Shown: positions 8,165 to 20,083, numbered from the stretch's first letter. The stretch is 64,000 bases of DNA from Ramlibacter ginsenosidimutans (GCF_016654015.1 NZ_JAEPWM010000001.1:310001-374000); one strand, 5' to 3'. The notes: generated from the letters alone by a model not told the origin. Numbers and translations are program-made.

Positions 8165-9169
8165 TCAGGGCGCGGAGATCACCGTGATGGCACGCTGGGC
8201 CACGATTGCGTGCATGGCGCTGGTGGGATGCACGCCGTCCCAGAAGACGTACTGGCCGGGTCGCGCACAGCGGAACGGCGGCACGTTCGGCGTGACGCAC
8301 GGATCAGTCGTGTTCGTGAAGCCGTAGCTCCCCGGGCTGGCGATCACTTCGTCGAGCAGGGCGAACAGATCCAGGACCCGCACGTCCGTGCCACCCAGGC
8401 CTTGCGCATACTGCACGACATTGGCCAGGCCGGCATCGAACGCCAGGGACAGTTGCGTGGCGGCTGCGCTTGCCGCCGGCACCTGCTGCGCGAGCATGCG
8501 CACGGACGGCGCCTTCGCGAGGTCGGGGACGTTGACCAGCAGGAACTTGCGCGCGCCGCTGGCGTAGAGCGCCGCGACGGTGTTGGCCAGGCTGGCCAAG
8601 GCGTTCTGGATGTACGGAGCGGGATTGCCCCCGAGAGCGGCGGCGACCAATGCGTCGCGCACGTCGTTGCCGCCCATTTCGATGACCACCAAGGTGTTGG
8701 CCGCAGTCTGCGGATGCGCGGCCAGATAGGCAGCCAGCTGCTCCGGCAGGTTGAAGCGGCAGGGATAGCTGACAGCCCGTGCCCCGCCGACGGCGTAGTT
8801 GCTCGCCTGCGAGGCCGGCGCCGCGCGGAGTGCCGGACGGGCGTTGCCCTGGAGTCCCAGGTGATTCGCCAGACCTTCCACCCACGTCGCGCCATCGGTG
8901 AAGTGATGGCCGCCGCGGGCATACGGGCCGTCGGGCACGACGAGATCGTCCAGCGTGTCGTACGGCGGCACGCTCAAGGGAACGCCGCAGCCCTGGTTGG
9001 CGGGATCCGAGAGGAAGACGAACGCGTTGCCCGAGTCGCTCAGGCTCGTGCCGAACGTCACCAGGCGGTCGATGCCGGCGCCAGCTACTGCGAGGCCGCA
9101 TTGCAAGGCAAAGACGATGGAAACTGCGATGAGCCGCGCCAGGCGAGGCAGGATGCGCACACAAAGCAT
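8165..9169 (-). CDS. Secreted SGNH/GDSL esterase
   Basis: 334 residues with a signal peptide ending near residue 29 (LAVAGAG). Block I is VTFGTSLSDSGN, with the nucleophile at Ser42; the usual Asp before it is Thr. Block III is VVIEMGGNDVRD and block V is FWDGVHPTSAMH, giving the Asp/His of the triad. Such enzymes hydrolyse esters or lipids outside the cytoplasm and may be thermolabile haemolysin- or lipase-like. It is monocistronic. The region upstream carries a decayed gene on the same strand, so its promoter is not obvious. Confidence 0.87.
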   Translation of the reverse strand: MLCVRILPRLARLIAVSIVFALQCGLAVAGAGIDRLVTFGTSLSDSGNAFVFLSDPANQGCGVPLSVPPYDTLDDLVVPDGPYARGGHHFTDGATWVEGLANHLGLQGNARPALRAAPASQASNYAVGGARAVSYPCRFNLPEQLAAYLAAHPQTAANTLVVIEMGGNDVRDALVAAALGGNPAPYIQNALASLANTVAALYASGARKFLLVNVPDLAKAPSVRMLAQQVPAASAAATQLSLAFDAGLANVVQYAQGLGGTDVRVLDLFALLDEVIASPGSYGFTNTTDPCVTPNVPPFRCARPGQYVFWDGVHPTSAMHAIVAQRAITVISAP

Positions 9170-9249
9170 GGAATACCTCCTGCTGCAGAATCCGTTGCCG
9201 CATTGGATGCCGACGCCGCGGGTTGCGCAAGGGGCTGCGGGAGCCCATC

Positions 9250-9420
9250 CCGTCGCAGATACAACGATCCGTTACGAGCAGCACCACGCAGGCCGGATCG
9301 CAGATGTTCATGTAGAGGATCCGCCGCTGGCCGCCACCGGACAGCGTGATCTTGCCCGCCGTCGATGACGATCTTCGGGCCCGTGTCATTGAAGATCTTC
9401 GCGGTTTCAGAGAGCGCGTA
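9250..9420 (-). pseudogene. Remnant of a right-handed beta-helix (choice-of-anchor type) surface protein
   Basis: On the minus strand, 9414-9355 reads LSETAKIFNDTGPKIVIDGG. The next stretch, in another frame, reads KITLSGGGQRRILYMNICDP. The two join cleanly if one G is removed from a GGCGGG run near 9353, giving the IDGGKITLSGGG block typical of large secreted beta-helix proteins with Cys-containing repeats. Only about 55 residues of a protein normally several hundred long remain. Homology recalled from pattern, not searched. This is a gene relic upstream of the GDSL esterase. Confidence 0.5.
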
Positions 9421-9451
9421 GAGCGGCTGGGCCGCCTGGTGCGGGATGCCC

Positions 9452-12400
9452 TCACGTCGGCAGCGTGAAGCTGAATGTCTCGCCGCCGCCCGGGTTCGGC
9501 GTGCACCACAGGCGCCCGCCGTGCGCGTCGATGATCGAGCGGCTGATCGCCAGCCCCAGGCCCATGCCGGCGGGTTTGGTGGTGTGGAAGGCATCGAAGA
9601 TGCGCTCGCGCTCCAGGGGCGGCACGCCGTGCCCGGAGTCGCACACGTCCACGCGCACCGTGCGCGAATCGTCGGCCTCGGCCTCGGCCTCGGCCTCGAA
9701 CTCGACCGCGATCCGCAGGCAGCGTTGCGCCTGGGCTCTCGAGGCCATCGCGTCGAAGCCGTTCATGGCGAGGTTGAGGATCACCTGCTGCAGTTGCACC
9801 CGGTTGCCGTCCACAGGGATCGCCTCACCGCGGAAGGGTTCGATCTGCAGCCGCACCCCGCGCGTGCGCGCCTCCGGCTCCAGCATCCGGGCGACCTCGT
9901 ACACCAGCGCGTGCAGGTCCACCGGCGCGCGCTGCGCTTCGCTGCGCCGCACGAACCGGCGGATGCCGACCACGAACTCGCTCACGCGGTGGGCATCGGC
10001 CACGATGCGCTGCACCGCCGCCTCCGCCTCGCCGTGGTTCGGCGGCTGCGCCGCCAGCCAGCGTGCGGTGGCGTGGCCGTTGGCAACGATCGCCGCCAGC
10101 GGCTGGTTGATCTCGTGGGCGATCGAAGCCACCAGTTCCCCCATCGCCGCCACCCGGGCGACATGCGTCAGCTGCTCGCGCGCGCCCCGCAGCGCCTCGT
10201 CGGATTGCAGCCGCTCGGTCATGTCCTGCACCAGCGCCACCAGGAACTCCACCGACCCGTCGGCGGCTCGCACGCACTGCGCCGCCATGGTGCACCAGAC
10301 CAGCTGGCCGTCCTTGCGGATGAACCGCTTCTCCAGGACGTAGCCGTCCTGCTCGCCCGCGATCACCCGCCCGAACTGCACTTCGTCGGCCGCCAGGTCG
10401 TCGGGGTGCGTCAGCTCCGGCCACCGCAGGCGCATCAGCTCCTCGCGCGGGTAGCCGAAGATCCGGCACAACTCGTCGTTCACCTCGAGGCAGCCCTTGC
10501 CGGGCGAGGTCAGGGCCATCCCGATGAGCCCGAGGTCGAAGTAGCGCCGGAACCGCTCCTCGCTCGCACGCAGCGCCTCCTCGGCCCGGCTGCGTTCGAC
10601 GATGTCCGCCGCGTGGCGCGCATAGAGATCGGTGAACCGCAGCTCCGTGACGCTGAAGCGGCGTGGCTGGCGGAACTGCGTGGAGATCACGCCCAACAGC
10701 TCCCCCTTGCGGCTGACCAGCGGCGTGGACTGCACGCCGCGGACGCCGGCGGTTTCGGCGATCGCGCGGTGGCGCGCGAACGGCGGGTCGGCCAGCACGT
10801 CCTCGACGATCACTCGCTCCAGCCGCCGCATCGCGCGGCCGGAGACGGTACTGTCGTCGTGCACGCGAGCGAAGTGGGTCAGGAAGGCTTGCGGCAGGTT
10901 GCGCTGGGCGACGATCACCAGGCCTCCGCTGGCCACGTCGACCTGCTGCACCACCCCGAAATCCGCGCCATGCAGCGCCATGGTGGCGTCCAGCACCTCC
11001 TCCAGCAGCGGCTGCAGGCCGTTGATGGTCAGCAGCCGCGAGGAGAACTCGTGCAGCCGCTTCATGCCCTCGGCCTCCTCGGAGGTCGCGCTCAGTGCCT
11101 GTTCACGCGCCGCGGCCTCACGCTGCATCCGCGCCAGCTCCAGGCGCGCCCTGACGCGCGCGAGCAATTCCTGTGCGGTGAAAGGCTTCACCAGCCGGTC
11201 CTCGGCGCCGTTGTCGCCGGATGCCGCGTTGCGGCGCATGGGCGCGGTGAGCTGGATCACCGGCACCCCCCGCGTGCGCGGGTCGGCGCGCAGCACGCGC
11301 GCGAACGCCGCCCCATCGAGGTCCGGCAGCAGGGCATCCACGAGCACCAGGTCGGGCACCATCGCTCGCGCCGCCGCCAGCGCCGCGGTGGCGACCGCAA
11401 AGGCCTGCACGTGGTAGTGCGTGCCGAGCAGGCGGTGCAGGTAACGCCGCATGTCGGGATCGTCGTCGGCGACCAGGATGCGCGCCGCCGCAGCCGGTGG
11501 CCGCGACGGCGCGCCGCGGGCGGCCGCGCCGCCGGCGGGGATGCGATCGGCCGGCAGGACGACGGTGAAGCTGCTCCCACGGCCTTCGCCGCTGTCCACC
11601 CGCACGGTGGCGCCCAGCAGCCGCGCGAGCTCCTGGAGCGGCGGGACCTTGCGGGCCGGCACGCCGCTGCCGGTATCGGCGACCGTGAGCTCGATCGCAC
11701 GGCCCACGCGGCGCAGGCCCAGCGTGATGGCGCCGGCGGAAGTCACCTCCCTGGCATTCGACAGCAGTTGCAGCACCAGCTTTTCCCACAGCGCGGGGTC
11801 GACGTCGACCGGCTCGGCCAACGGCGGGCAATCGACGACCAGGCGGAGCTCGGCGCTTTCGATGGTGTCGCGGAACAGGCTCGCGAGTTCGGTGGTGTAC
11901 GCGGACAGCGTGACGGTCTCCTTCGCCGCGTCGCCCCGGTCCTCGCCGGGCGGGGAGAAGTCCGCCAGGGTGTGCGCCAGCTCGCGCAGCCGCTCCATGC
12001 TGCGCCGCATCTGGGCGACCTCGGCGCGCGCGCCCCGCAGCGCGCGTCGCTGGTGCCCCCGCCCCGATCGCCCCGCCGCGACGGCCGGCGCAGCTGCTTT
12101 CGCGTCCACATTCCCGTTCGCGTGCGAGCGCGCGACCGAAAGCCCGGCGCAGACCCGGTCGGCCAGCTGCTGCACGAACTCCTGGTACGACGTGTCCCAG
12201 GGCTGGTAGGGCTGGAGCCCCACCACCATGAAGCCCGCGGCCTGCTGCTGCCAGGACGGCGTGTAGGAGACGAGCGCGGCCGCGGCGGGCGGGCGATCCC
12301 AGGCGCCGCGCGGCAGCTCGCCGAGGCCCGCCAGGTCGTCCAGCACCAGCGTGCCGCCGTGGCGGACGGCGGCAGCGGGCCAAGGCACGGCGTCGCTGGC

Positions 12401-13123
12401 CGCAATGCACTCCGGCGCGCCCGGGTGGCCTCGCGCGATGCCGCTGGTGCACGCCAGCCGCGCTTCGCCGCCGCCGTCGAACAGGTAGGCGAGGGTGAAG
12501 GGCAGGTCCCGCGCGCAGCGGCCCAGCGCCTGCTGCAGGGTCGCCGCCATGGCGTCCTCCGGCTGCGGGCTCGCCACGATCGCTGCCGTTTCCCGCAGGC
12601 AGTGCAAGCGCCTTTCCTGCAGTACGCGGGCCGTGTCGTCGACCCCGATGCACAGCAGGCCAGCGATGTGGCCGTCGTCATCCGGCAGCGGGCAATAGGA
12701 CACCGTGTGATAGGTCTCCTCCAGGCGATCGCCGCGCTGCATCAGCAGCATCAGCTCGTAGTCGGAGCCGGCGTCGCCCGTGGCCAGCAACGGCGCGATC
12801 CGCTCCTGGACGGCGGGCCACACATCCGACCAGACCTCCGCCGCCGGACGGCCCAGTGCCCAGGGATGTCGTTCCGCCATCGTCATGTTGCGCCAGGCGT
12901 CGTTGTAGAGGAAGACCTGCTCCGGCCCCCAGATCAGCCACATGCCCTGGCGCGAGCCGAGCAGGATGCGCACCGCCGTGCACAGGCTGTGCGGCCATCC
13001 TTCCACCGCCCCGAGCGCAGTCGCGCCCCAGTCGAAGCTCCGCATGATGGCCGCCATCTCGCCCGCCCCGCGCAGGCACGCCGCCCGCCGCGGGACGGAG
13101 GCGGCGGCGGGGTTGGACGTCAT
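9452..13123 (-). CDS. Large hybrid sensor histidine kinase (PAS/GAF, REC, GAF, PAS, HisKA, HATPase)
   Basis: 1223 residues, apparently cytoplasmic. Order: an N-terminal PAS-like sensor (about 25-170), a GAF-like region (about 170-340), an ATPase-like module without an H-box (about 430-560; VADTGSGVPARK and GEGRGSSFTVVLP), and a receiver domain with VADDDPDM, phospho-acceptor in LVLVDALLPDLDG and LVKPF. Then follow a GAF domain, a PAS domain (RRYFDLGLIGMALTS), the HisKA H-box SIAHEINQPLAAI, and a second HATPase (DVCDSGHGVPPLER, GMGLGLAISRSIIDAHGG). The central receiver may accept phosphate for internal relay. It lies 88 bases after clpK on the same strand, so it could be the distal gene of the island's core operon. 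Confidence 0.88.
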   Translation of the reverse strand: MTSNPAAASVPRRAACLRGAGEMAAIMRSFDWGATALGAVEGWPHSLCTAVRILLGSRQGMWLIWGPEQVFLYNDAWRNMTMAERHPWALGRPAAEVWSDVWPAVQERIAPLLATGDAGSDYELMLLMQRGDRLEETYHTVSYCPLPDDDGHIAGLLCIGVDDTARVLQERRLHCLRETAAIVASPQPEDAMAATLQQALGRCARDLPFTLAYLFDGGGEARLACTSGIARGHPGAPECIAASDAVPWPAAAVRHGGTLVLDDLAGLGELPRGAWDRPPAAAALVSYTPSWQQQAAGFMVVGLQPYQPWDTSYQEFVQQLADRVCAGLSVARSHANGNVDAKAAAPAVAAGRSGRGHQRRALRGARAEVAQMRRSMERLRELAHTLADFSPPGEDRGDAAKETVTLSAYTTELASLFRDTIESAELRLVVDCPPLAEPVDVDPALWEKLVLQLLSNAREVTSAGAITLGLRRVGRAIELTVADTGSGVPARKVPPLQELARLLGATVRVDSGEGRGSSFTVVLPADRIPAGGAAARGAPSRPPAAAARILVADDDPDMRRYLHRLLGTHYHVQAFAVATAALAAARAMVPDLVLVDALLPDLDGAAFARVLRADPRTRGVPVIQLTAPMRRNAASGDNGAEDRLVKPFTAQELLARVRARLELARMQREAAAREQALSATSEEAEGMKRLHEFSSRLLTINGLQPLLEEVLDATMALHGADFGVVQQVDVASGGLVIVAQRNLPQAFLTHFARVHDDSTVSGRAMRRLERVIVEDVLADPPFARHRAIAETAGVRGVQSTPLVSRKGELLGVISTQFRQPRRFSVTELRFTDLYARHAADIVERSRAEEALRASEERFRRYFDLGLIGMALTSPGKGCLEVNDELCRIFGYPREELMRLRWPELTHPDDLAADEVQFGRVIAGEQDGYVLEKRFIRKDGQLVWCTMAAQCVRAADGSVEFLVALVQDMTERLQSDEALRGAREQLTHVARVAAMGELVASIAHEINQPLAAIVANGHATARWLAAQPPNHGEAEAAVQRIVADAHRVSEFVVGIRRFVRRSEAQRAPVDLHALVYEVARMLEPEARTRGVRLQIEPFRGEAIPVDGNRVQLQQVILNLAMNGFDAMASRAQAQRCLRIAVEFEAEAEAEADDSRTVRVDVCDSGHGVPPLERERIFDAFHTTKPAGMGLGLAISRSIIDAHGGRLWCTPNPGGGETFSFTLPT

Positions 13124-13211
13124 GCGCTTTCCCGGCAGGGGACTACCAGCCTAACCGGCCCCCCCGTCGCAGCGCAAGGGGCCGGCCGCGCAAGCTGCAA
13201 GGCATCCAAGC

Positions 13212-16043
<2,832 letters not shown>

Positions 16044-16064
16044 GGCAGGTCTCCTGTGCGCGCT

Positions 16065-16496
16065 TCACGCGTATTCGAACTTCGGAAGGGCCTTCAGCTG
16101 TTCCTTGCTCGCGTTCGGCAGGACGGCCTTGGGTGCGACGTGGGCGAAGTTGCGCACCGGGATCGCGACCAGGTGCTTGCCGAGCCCGAGGAATCCGCCG
16201 ACGTTCACGATCGCCGTGGACAGGGTGCCGTCCGGCGACACCACGAGATCGTCGACGGTGCCGATCTTCTGGCCCTTGTCGTTGTAGACGTCCTGGTGCA
16301 GCAGCTTGGAGGCGCGGTAGCCGGTGGCGACCAGCAGGGTCTCGGCGACCGTCACGCCCAGCGTGGCCTTGGCAGCCACCGGAACCTTCTCCGTCGCGGC
16401 CGGCGCCGAGGCGGCCTGGGCCCGGGCCGCGTTCACCGCGAAGAGGCTGGAAAGCGCGCACGCCACGCTGGAGGCGAGGAGGAATTTCGTGATCAT
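16065..16496 (-). CDS. Exported PRC-barrel domain protein (copy 1)
   Basis: 143 residues with a signal peptide (ASSVACALSSLFAVNAARAQ), then one PRC-barrel domain: ATGYRASKLLHQDVYNDKGQ, IGTVDDLVVSPDGTLSTAIV and the GGFLGLGKHLVAIPV strand. PRC barrels are small beta domains found in photosynthetic reaction centre H subunits and ribosome-maturation factors; exported versions in stress clusters have no established activity. It ends ALPKFEYA, exactly as the paralogue at 22792-23244. It sits 33 bases after the Hsp20 gene and 21 bases before clpK, so it is co-transcribed with them. Confidence 0.85.
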   Translation of the reverse strand: MITKFLLASSVACALSSLFAVNAARAQAASAPAATEKVPVAAKATLGVTVAETLLVATGYRASKLLHQDVYNDKGQKIGTVDDLVVSPDGTLSTAIVNVGGFLGLGKHLVAIPVRNFAHVAPKAVLPNASKEQLKALPKFEYA

Positions 16497-16529
16497 GGTG
16501 TCATCCTTTTCGGTTTCGAAGAAAACTTC

Positions 16530-17102
16530 TCACTTGATTTCGAGCTTGCGGGAGGCCTTGGCGGCGCCGGCCTTTTTCGGCAGCGTCAGCGTCAGCACCC
16601 CGTTGGCAAAGCGCGCTTCGGCCCGGTCCGCGTCCACGCCGTCCGGCAGCGGCAGCACGCGCTGGAATTGGCCGAAGGCGCGTTCGAGCCGGTAGCAGCC
16701 TTTTTCATCCTGCGCCGCGTCCACCCGTTTTTCGCCGCGCAGCACCAGGAAGCCGTCTTCGACGATCACCTCCAGGTCCGGCGGCGCCAGGCCCGGCAGT
16801 TCCGCCGTGATGCGCAGGGCCTCCCCATCCTCGACCACGTCGATGCGGGGTTCGAACAACGGAGGAGCGAAGTCGCCGAACCAGCCCCCGCCGCCACCCC
16901 CTGCGGCGAGCGGGCTGCGGAACATGGGCGGCAGCAGCGCAAATGGGTCGACGGCGCGCAGCAGGCGCACGGGGTCGAAGGCGTCGGCGCCCGCCTGCTG
17001 CTGCGGCGACACGGCCGCCGCGCTGCCGGCGGGCTGCGCTCGCCCCGGGGTCCCGCCGCGCGAAAACTTGAAGGGAAGCCATTTCTGCAGATCGAATGCC
17101 AT
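16530..17102 (-). CDS. Small heat shock protein Hsp20 (alpha-crystallin family), copy 1
   Basis: 190 residues. A long, Gly/Ala-rich N-terminal arm (1-85) precedes the alpha-crystallin domain (FEPRIDVVEDGEALRITAEL to about 180). The signature ARFANGVLTLTLPKK (A-x3-nGvL) and a short C-terminal LEIK tail resembling the I-x-I oligomerisation motif are present. It binds unfolding proteins without ATP and hands them to the disaggregase. The start at 17102 (MAFDLQKWL) fits; the frame stays open far upstream, but that part overlaps HdeD and BON in another frame. In tLST loci an sHsp is likewise beside clpK. Confidence 0.9.
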   Translation of the reverse strand: MAFDLQKWLPFKFSRGGTPGRAQPAGSAAAVSPQQQAGADAFDPVRLLRAVDPFALLPPMFRSPLAAGGGGGGWFGDFAPPLFEPRIDVVEDGEALRITAELPGLAPPDLEVIVEDGFLVLRGEKRVDAAQDEKGCYRLERAFGQFQRVLPLPDGVDADRAEARFANGVLTLTLPKKAGAAKASRKLEIK

Positions 17103-17140
17103 CTGAAGTCTCCTGTTGGGAAACACGGCGGAGCGGCCGT

Positions 17141-17770
17141 TCAGTGGCCGTTCGCGGTCGCGCGGCGCATGGGCAGCTCGCGCGAGGCGCGCCGCGTGCG
17201 CAGGCCCAGGGCGAACAGCAGCGCCCCCGAGAGCACGGCGTACACGCTGATCATCCAGACCAGTGCCAGCGCGCCGGCCGGCGGGAACGCGATTACCAGC
17301 ACGCCGAACACGACCGAAACGATCCCGCCCAGCACCAGCAGCCATTCGCCGCGCACCACCTTGCGCAGGCGCACCGCCATCGCGATGTCGAGCGCGCCGG
17401 TGACGATCGCATTGGCGCCCATGACCAGCACCAGCACGAGCATCGTCACGACCGGGGCGACCAGCGCATAGATGCCGGCGACGACGCTGACGATGCCCAG
17501 CAGCAGCGGCAGCCACCACTTGCTCTCGGCCCGGCGAATCTGGAAGGCGGCCACGATCGACACGGCCCCGGCCAGCAGCGCATAGACGGCGAACATCGCC
17601 ACCAGCAGCAGCAGCGTGAGGTCGGGCCAGGCGAGCGCCAGCACGCCGAACACGATCGCCACGGCGCCGCGCAGCATCAGCATCCGCGCCGAGCGGTCCA
17701 TCTGCACATCCGCCGACAGCGGCGCGCTGTCGTTGGCGGAACCGTTCCTGGAAGTAGAAGCAGTGGCCAT
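17141..17770 (-). CDS. HdeD family membrane protein (DUF308)
   Basis: 209 residues. After a polar N-terminus of about 28 residues there are six hydrophobic helices in three pairs, the DUF308/HdeD pattern (LRGAVAIVFGVLALAWPDLT, LLGIVSVVAGIYALVAP, LGGIVSVVFGVLVIAFPPAG repeat the same G-x-V-A-x-x-F-G-x-x form). HdeD is linked to acid and high-density stress in enterobacteria and is a constant member of ClpK heat-resistance loci. It starts three bases after the BON gene stop (TGA GCC ATG) and so is surely in the same operon. Confidence 0.9.
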   Translation of the reverse strand: MATASTSRNGSANDSAPLSADVQMDRSARMLMLRGAVAIVFGVLALAWPDLTLLLLVAMFAVYALLAGAVSIVAAFQIRRAESKWWLPLLLGIVSVVAGIYALVAPVVTMLVLVLVMGANAIVTGALDIAMAVRLRKVVRGEWLLVLGGIVSVVFGVLVIAFPPAGALALVWMISVYAVLSGALLFALGLRTRRASRELPMRRATANGH

Positions 17771-17773
17771 GGC

Positions 17774-18445
17774 TCAGAGACCGATGGTGATGCGGTTGTC
17801 GACCGTCGTGACGCCCGGCGCCTTCCACGCCGCGCGAGCGGCCTCCTCGCGCTCGGCCCAGGAGCGCACCGTGCCGCGCAGGATGACCTTGTTGCCCTCG
17901 ACTTCGACCGTGATGCGTTGCGCATCGGTCTGCGCGCTGCGCACCAGGGCCTGCTCGACTTCCTTCTTGATGTCCGAGGGCTGGACCTTGGGCTTCACAT
18001 CGATCAGGTTGCTGACGCCCTTGACCCCGGCCAGATTGCGCACGACGCGCTCGGCCTCGCGTTTCTTGTATTCCCAGTCGACCGTGCCCTTGAGCGTCAC
18101 CCAGCCCTTGGATACGGTCACCTCGATCTTCTCCGGCACCAGTACGGCGTCCCACTCGAGCGCGCGCACGGCAGCCGCGGCGATCTCCACGTCGGCGCGC
18201 TCGCCGCTGGCGCCCAGCCGCACTTCGATGTCATTGGCGACCGCCTTGACGCCGCGCACGCGGTGCGCCGCCTCTTCCGCAGCCCAGCGCTTGGTATAGG
18301 AATCGACCCAGCCGGTCAGCGTGACGACGCCGTCCTTCACGCTCACGCCGATCTCGGGCGCCTGCACCCGCGGTTCCCACTTCAATTCGGCGATCACGTC
18401 GGCCTGGATTTCGGCATCGGTTCTGGATGCGGTGGCGATGGTCAT
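17774..18445 (-). CDS. OsmY-like triple BON domain protein (copy 1)
   Basis: 223 residues made of three BON domains (about 8-75, 82-150, 155-223), each with the G-x-V-x-L-x-G core: [30 protein letters not shown]. No signal peptide is evident, so unlike OsmY it may be cytoplasmic. BON domains bind phospholipids or other hydrophobic surfaces and occur in osmotic-stress proteins. The start at 18445 ([10 protein letters not shown]) is the first gene of the core operon. A second copy at 23290-23961 differs at only six residues by my count. An island-type promoter element lies at 18532-18574. Confidence 0.9.
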   Translation of the reverse strand: MTIATASRTDAEIQADVIAELKWEPRVQAPEIGVSVKDGVVTLTGWVDSYTKRWAAEEAAHRVRGVKAVANDIEVRLGASGERADVEIAAAAVRALEWDAVLVPEKIEVTVSKGWVTLKGTVDWEYKKREAERVVRNLAGVKGVSNLIDVKPKVQPSDIKKEVEQALVRSAQTDAQRITVEVEGNKVILRGTVRSWAEREEAARAAWKAPGVTTVDNRITIGL

Positions 18446-18531
18446 TGGAAAGTCCCTTCTGTTCACATGCAGGCGCCCGCGTCGTCGGGGAGCCGCAGCT
18501 GAGGCGGGCGATCGCTGCAGGCTCTGGGTCC

Positions 18532-18574
18532 AGACTAAGGCAGCCCCCCGGGCCGGTGTTGCGTGGACCTGCGC
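18532..18574 (-). promoter_or_regulatory. Island-type promoter of the BON-HdeD-Hsp20-PRC-clpK operon
   Basis: Minus strand: GCGCAGGTCCACGCAAC (18574-18558), 20 bases, then TAGTCT (18537-18532), 86 bases before the BON start. It matches the shared pattern CGCA-N7-GSAAS-N20-TANNNT. The recogniser is unknown. Confidence 0.5.
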
Positions 18575-18625
18575 TTCTGTGTTCCAGGATTGCGAGGGGC
18601 TGCTGCGCCGGGCTGCGCCAAATTC

Positions 18626-18668
18626 GCGCAGCAATCAGGAACACCGCAGGGCCACGCGCCGTTACGCT
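18626..18668 (+). promoter_or_regulatory. Island-type promoter of the TrxR-like gene
   Basis: GCGCAGCAATCAGGAAC (18626-18642), 20 bases, then TACGCT (18663-18668), 43 bases before the start at 18712. It forms, with the opposing element at 18532-18574, a divergent promoter pair. Confidence 0.5.
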
Positions 18669-18711
18669 GGTTTGCACCTGCCGCCCCGAAGCGACGAGCC
18701 CGGAGAAACGC

Positions 18712-20058
18712 ATGCCCAAAGTCCAGCCACCCAGCCCCGTGAATCCCAGCTCCGACAGCGACACGCTGGTCGACGAAGCGCTGGCCGAGAGCTTTCCCGC
18801 CAGCGATCCGCCGTCGTGGACGCTGGGGATGGAGGCGCATCACGCCGCGCCCGGGCCGCGACCCGCTCGCGCTCCGGTGCGGATCTACGGGCCGGTCGGC
18901 AACGCCGCGACCCACGCGATCCGCGAATTCCTGCACCGGTGCGAAGTGCCCTTCGAGTTCGTGCCGCTCGAGTGCGTGCCGGCCTGCGAGTTCCCCGACG
19001 GCACCCGCATGGAGAGGCCGACGATCCGCCAGATCACCGAGAAGCTCGGCTGGTTCAGGAATCCATCGCGCACCGAGTACGACCTGGCGATCTACGGCGC
19101 CGGTCCGGCCGGCCTGAGCGCGGCGGTCTACGCCGCGGCTGACGGCCTTTCCACCGTGCTGGTGGAGCGCTGGGCCCTGGGCGGCCAGGCCGGCAGCAGC
19201 TCGAGGATCGAGAACTACCTGGGCTTTCCCGAGGGCGTCAGCGGCACCGACCTGGCCGACCGCGCCCGCCGGCAGGCCGAGAAGTTCGGCGTCGAGATCC
19301 TGCTCGCGCGCGCCGGCGAGAAGGCGGAGCTGGAGCCCGGGCACGGCGTGGGCGTGCTCGAGGACGGCACGCGGATCGTCGCGCGCGCTTCCATCTGCGC
19401 AACGGGCGTGGCCTACCGCTGCCTGGGCTTGCCCGACGAAGCCAGGTTCCTGGGCGCGGGTCTCTACTACGGCGCCGGCGCCAGCGAGGCGTCGCTGACG
19501 GCCGGCGAGCACGTGTTCGTCGTCGGCGGCGGCAATTCGGCCGGCCAGGCCGCACTGCACTTCTCCAGCTACGCCCGGCAGGTCAGCATCGTGATTCGCG
19601 CCGATTCGCTGAAGGAGACCCTGTCGGCCTACCTGCTGCAGCGCATCCGGTCGGCCGCCAACATCGACGTGCTGACCCGCACCGAGGTCACGGCGCTGCA
19701 CGGCGATGCAACACTGCGCGAGATCACGCTGCGCGACGGCAGTGGCCGCGAGCGCCGCGTGCCGACGCGCTGGCTGTTCGTCTGCATCGGCGGCGAGCCC
19801 CACACCCAGTGGGCGGAAGCCATCGGCATGGCCCGCGACGAGGGCGGCTATCTCGTCACCGGGCCCGACCTGCCGCGCGCCGGCCAGCGGCCGCAGGGCT
19901 GGCCCCTGGACCGCGAGCCCTACTTCCTGGAAAGCAACATCCCCGGCGTGTTCGCCGCCGGCGACGTCCGCCACAACGCGGTGCGCCGCGTGGCGTCGGC
20001 GGTGGGCGAGGGTGCGATGGCGGTGGGCTTCGTGCACCGCGTGCTCGATGGACACTGA
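18712..20058 (+). CDS. Thioredoxin-reductase-like FAD/NAD(P) oxidoreductase lacking the CxxC motif
   Basis: 448 residues. A leader with the motif DEALAESFPASDPPSWT (21-37) is followed by a glutaredoxin/thioredoxin-like region (56-115, VRIYGPVGNAATHAIREF) and then a TrxR-type flavoprotein: FAD site YGAGPAGLSAA (128-138), NAD(P) site VVGGGNSAGQAA, and C-terminal FAADV-type FAAGDVRHNAVRR. Where TrxR has its CATC disulphide, this protein reads YYGAGASEA (252-260), and the N-terminal domain also lacks a CxxC. It should bind FAD and pyridine nucleotide but cannot do normal dithiol exchange. Its start at 18712 has AGCCCGGAGAAACGC upstream. Single gene, divergent from the core operon. Confidence 0.85.
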   Translation: MPKVQPPSPVNPSSDSDTLVDEALAESFPASDPPSWTLGMEAHHAAPGPRPARAPVRIYGPVGNAATHAIREFLHRCEVPFEFVPLECVPACEFPDGTRMERPTIRQITEKLGWFRNPSRTEYDLAIYGAGPAGLSAAVYAAADGLSTVLVERWALGGQAGSSSRIENYLGFPEGVSGTDLADRARRQAEKFGVEILLARAGEKAELEPGHGVGVLEDGTRIVARASICATGVAYRCLGLPDEARFLGAGLYYGAGASEASLTAGEHVFVVGGGNSAGQAALHFSSYARQVSIVIRADSLKETLSAYLLQRIRSAANIDVLTRTEVTALHGDATLREITLRDGSGRERRVPTRWLFVCIGGEPHTQWAEAIGMARDEGGYLVTGPDLPRAGQRPQGWPLDREPYFLESNIPGVFAAGDVRHNAVRRVASAVGEGAMAVGFVHRVLDGH

Positions 20059-20083
20059 GGCGGCCGGTCGCGGGACAGTCTCG

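Larger units (their letters stand above)
17774..18574. repeat. Duplicated BON gene with its promoter (partner 23290-24089)
   Basis: The coding parts of 17774-18445 and 23290-23961 are nearly identical at DNA level. The similarity continues upstream, more weakly, through the leader (GCGGGCGATCGC shared) into the promoter element, which lies at the same distance (86 and 85 bases from -10 to ATG). The flanking PRC genes are much more diverged, so the BON part was duplicated or homogenised recently. Confidence 0.75.
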
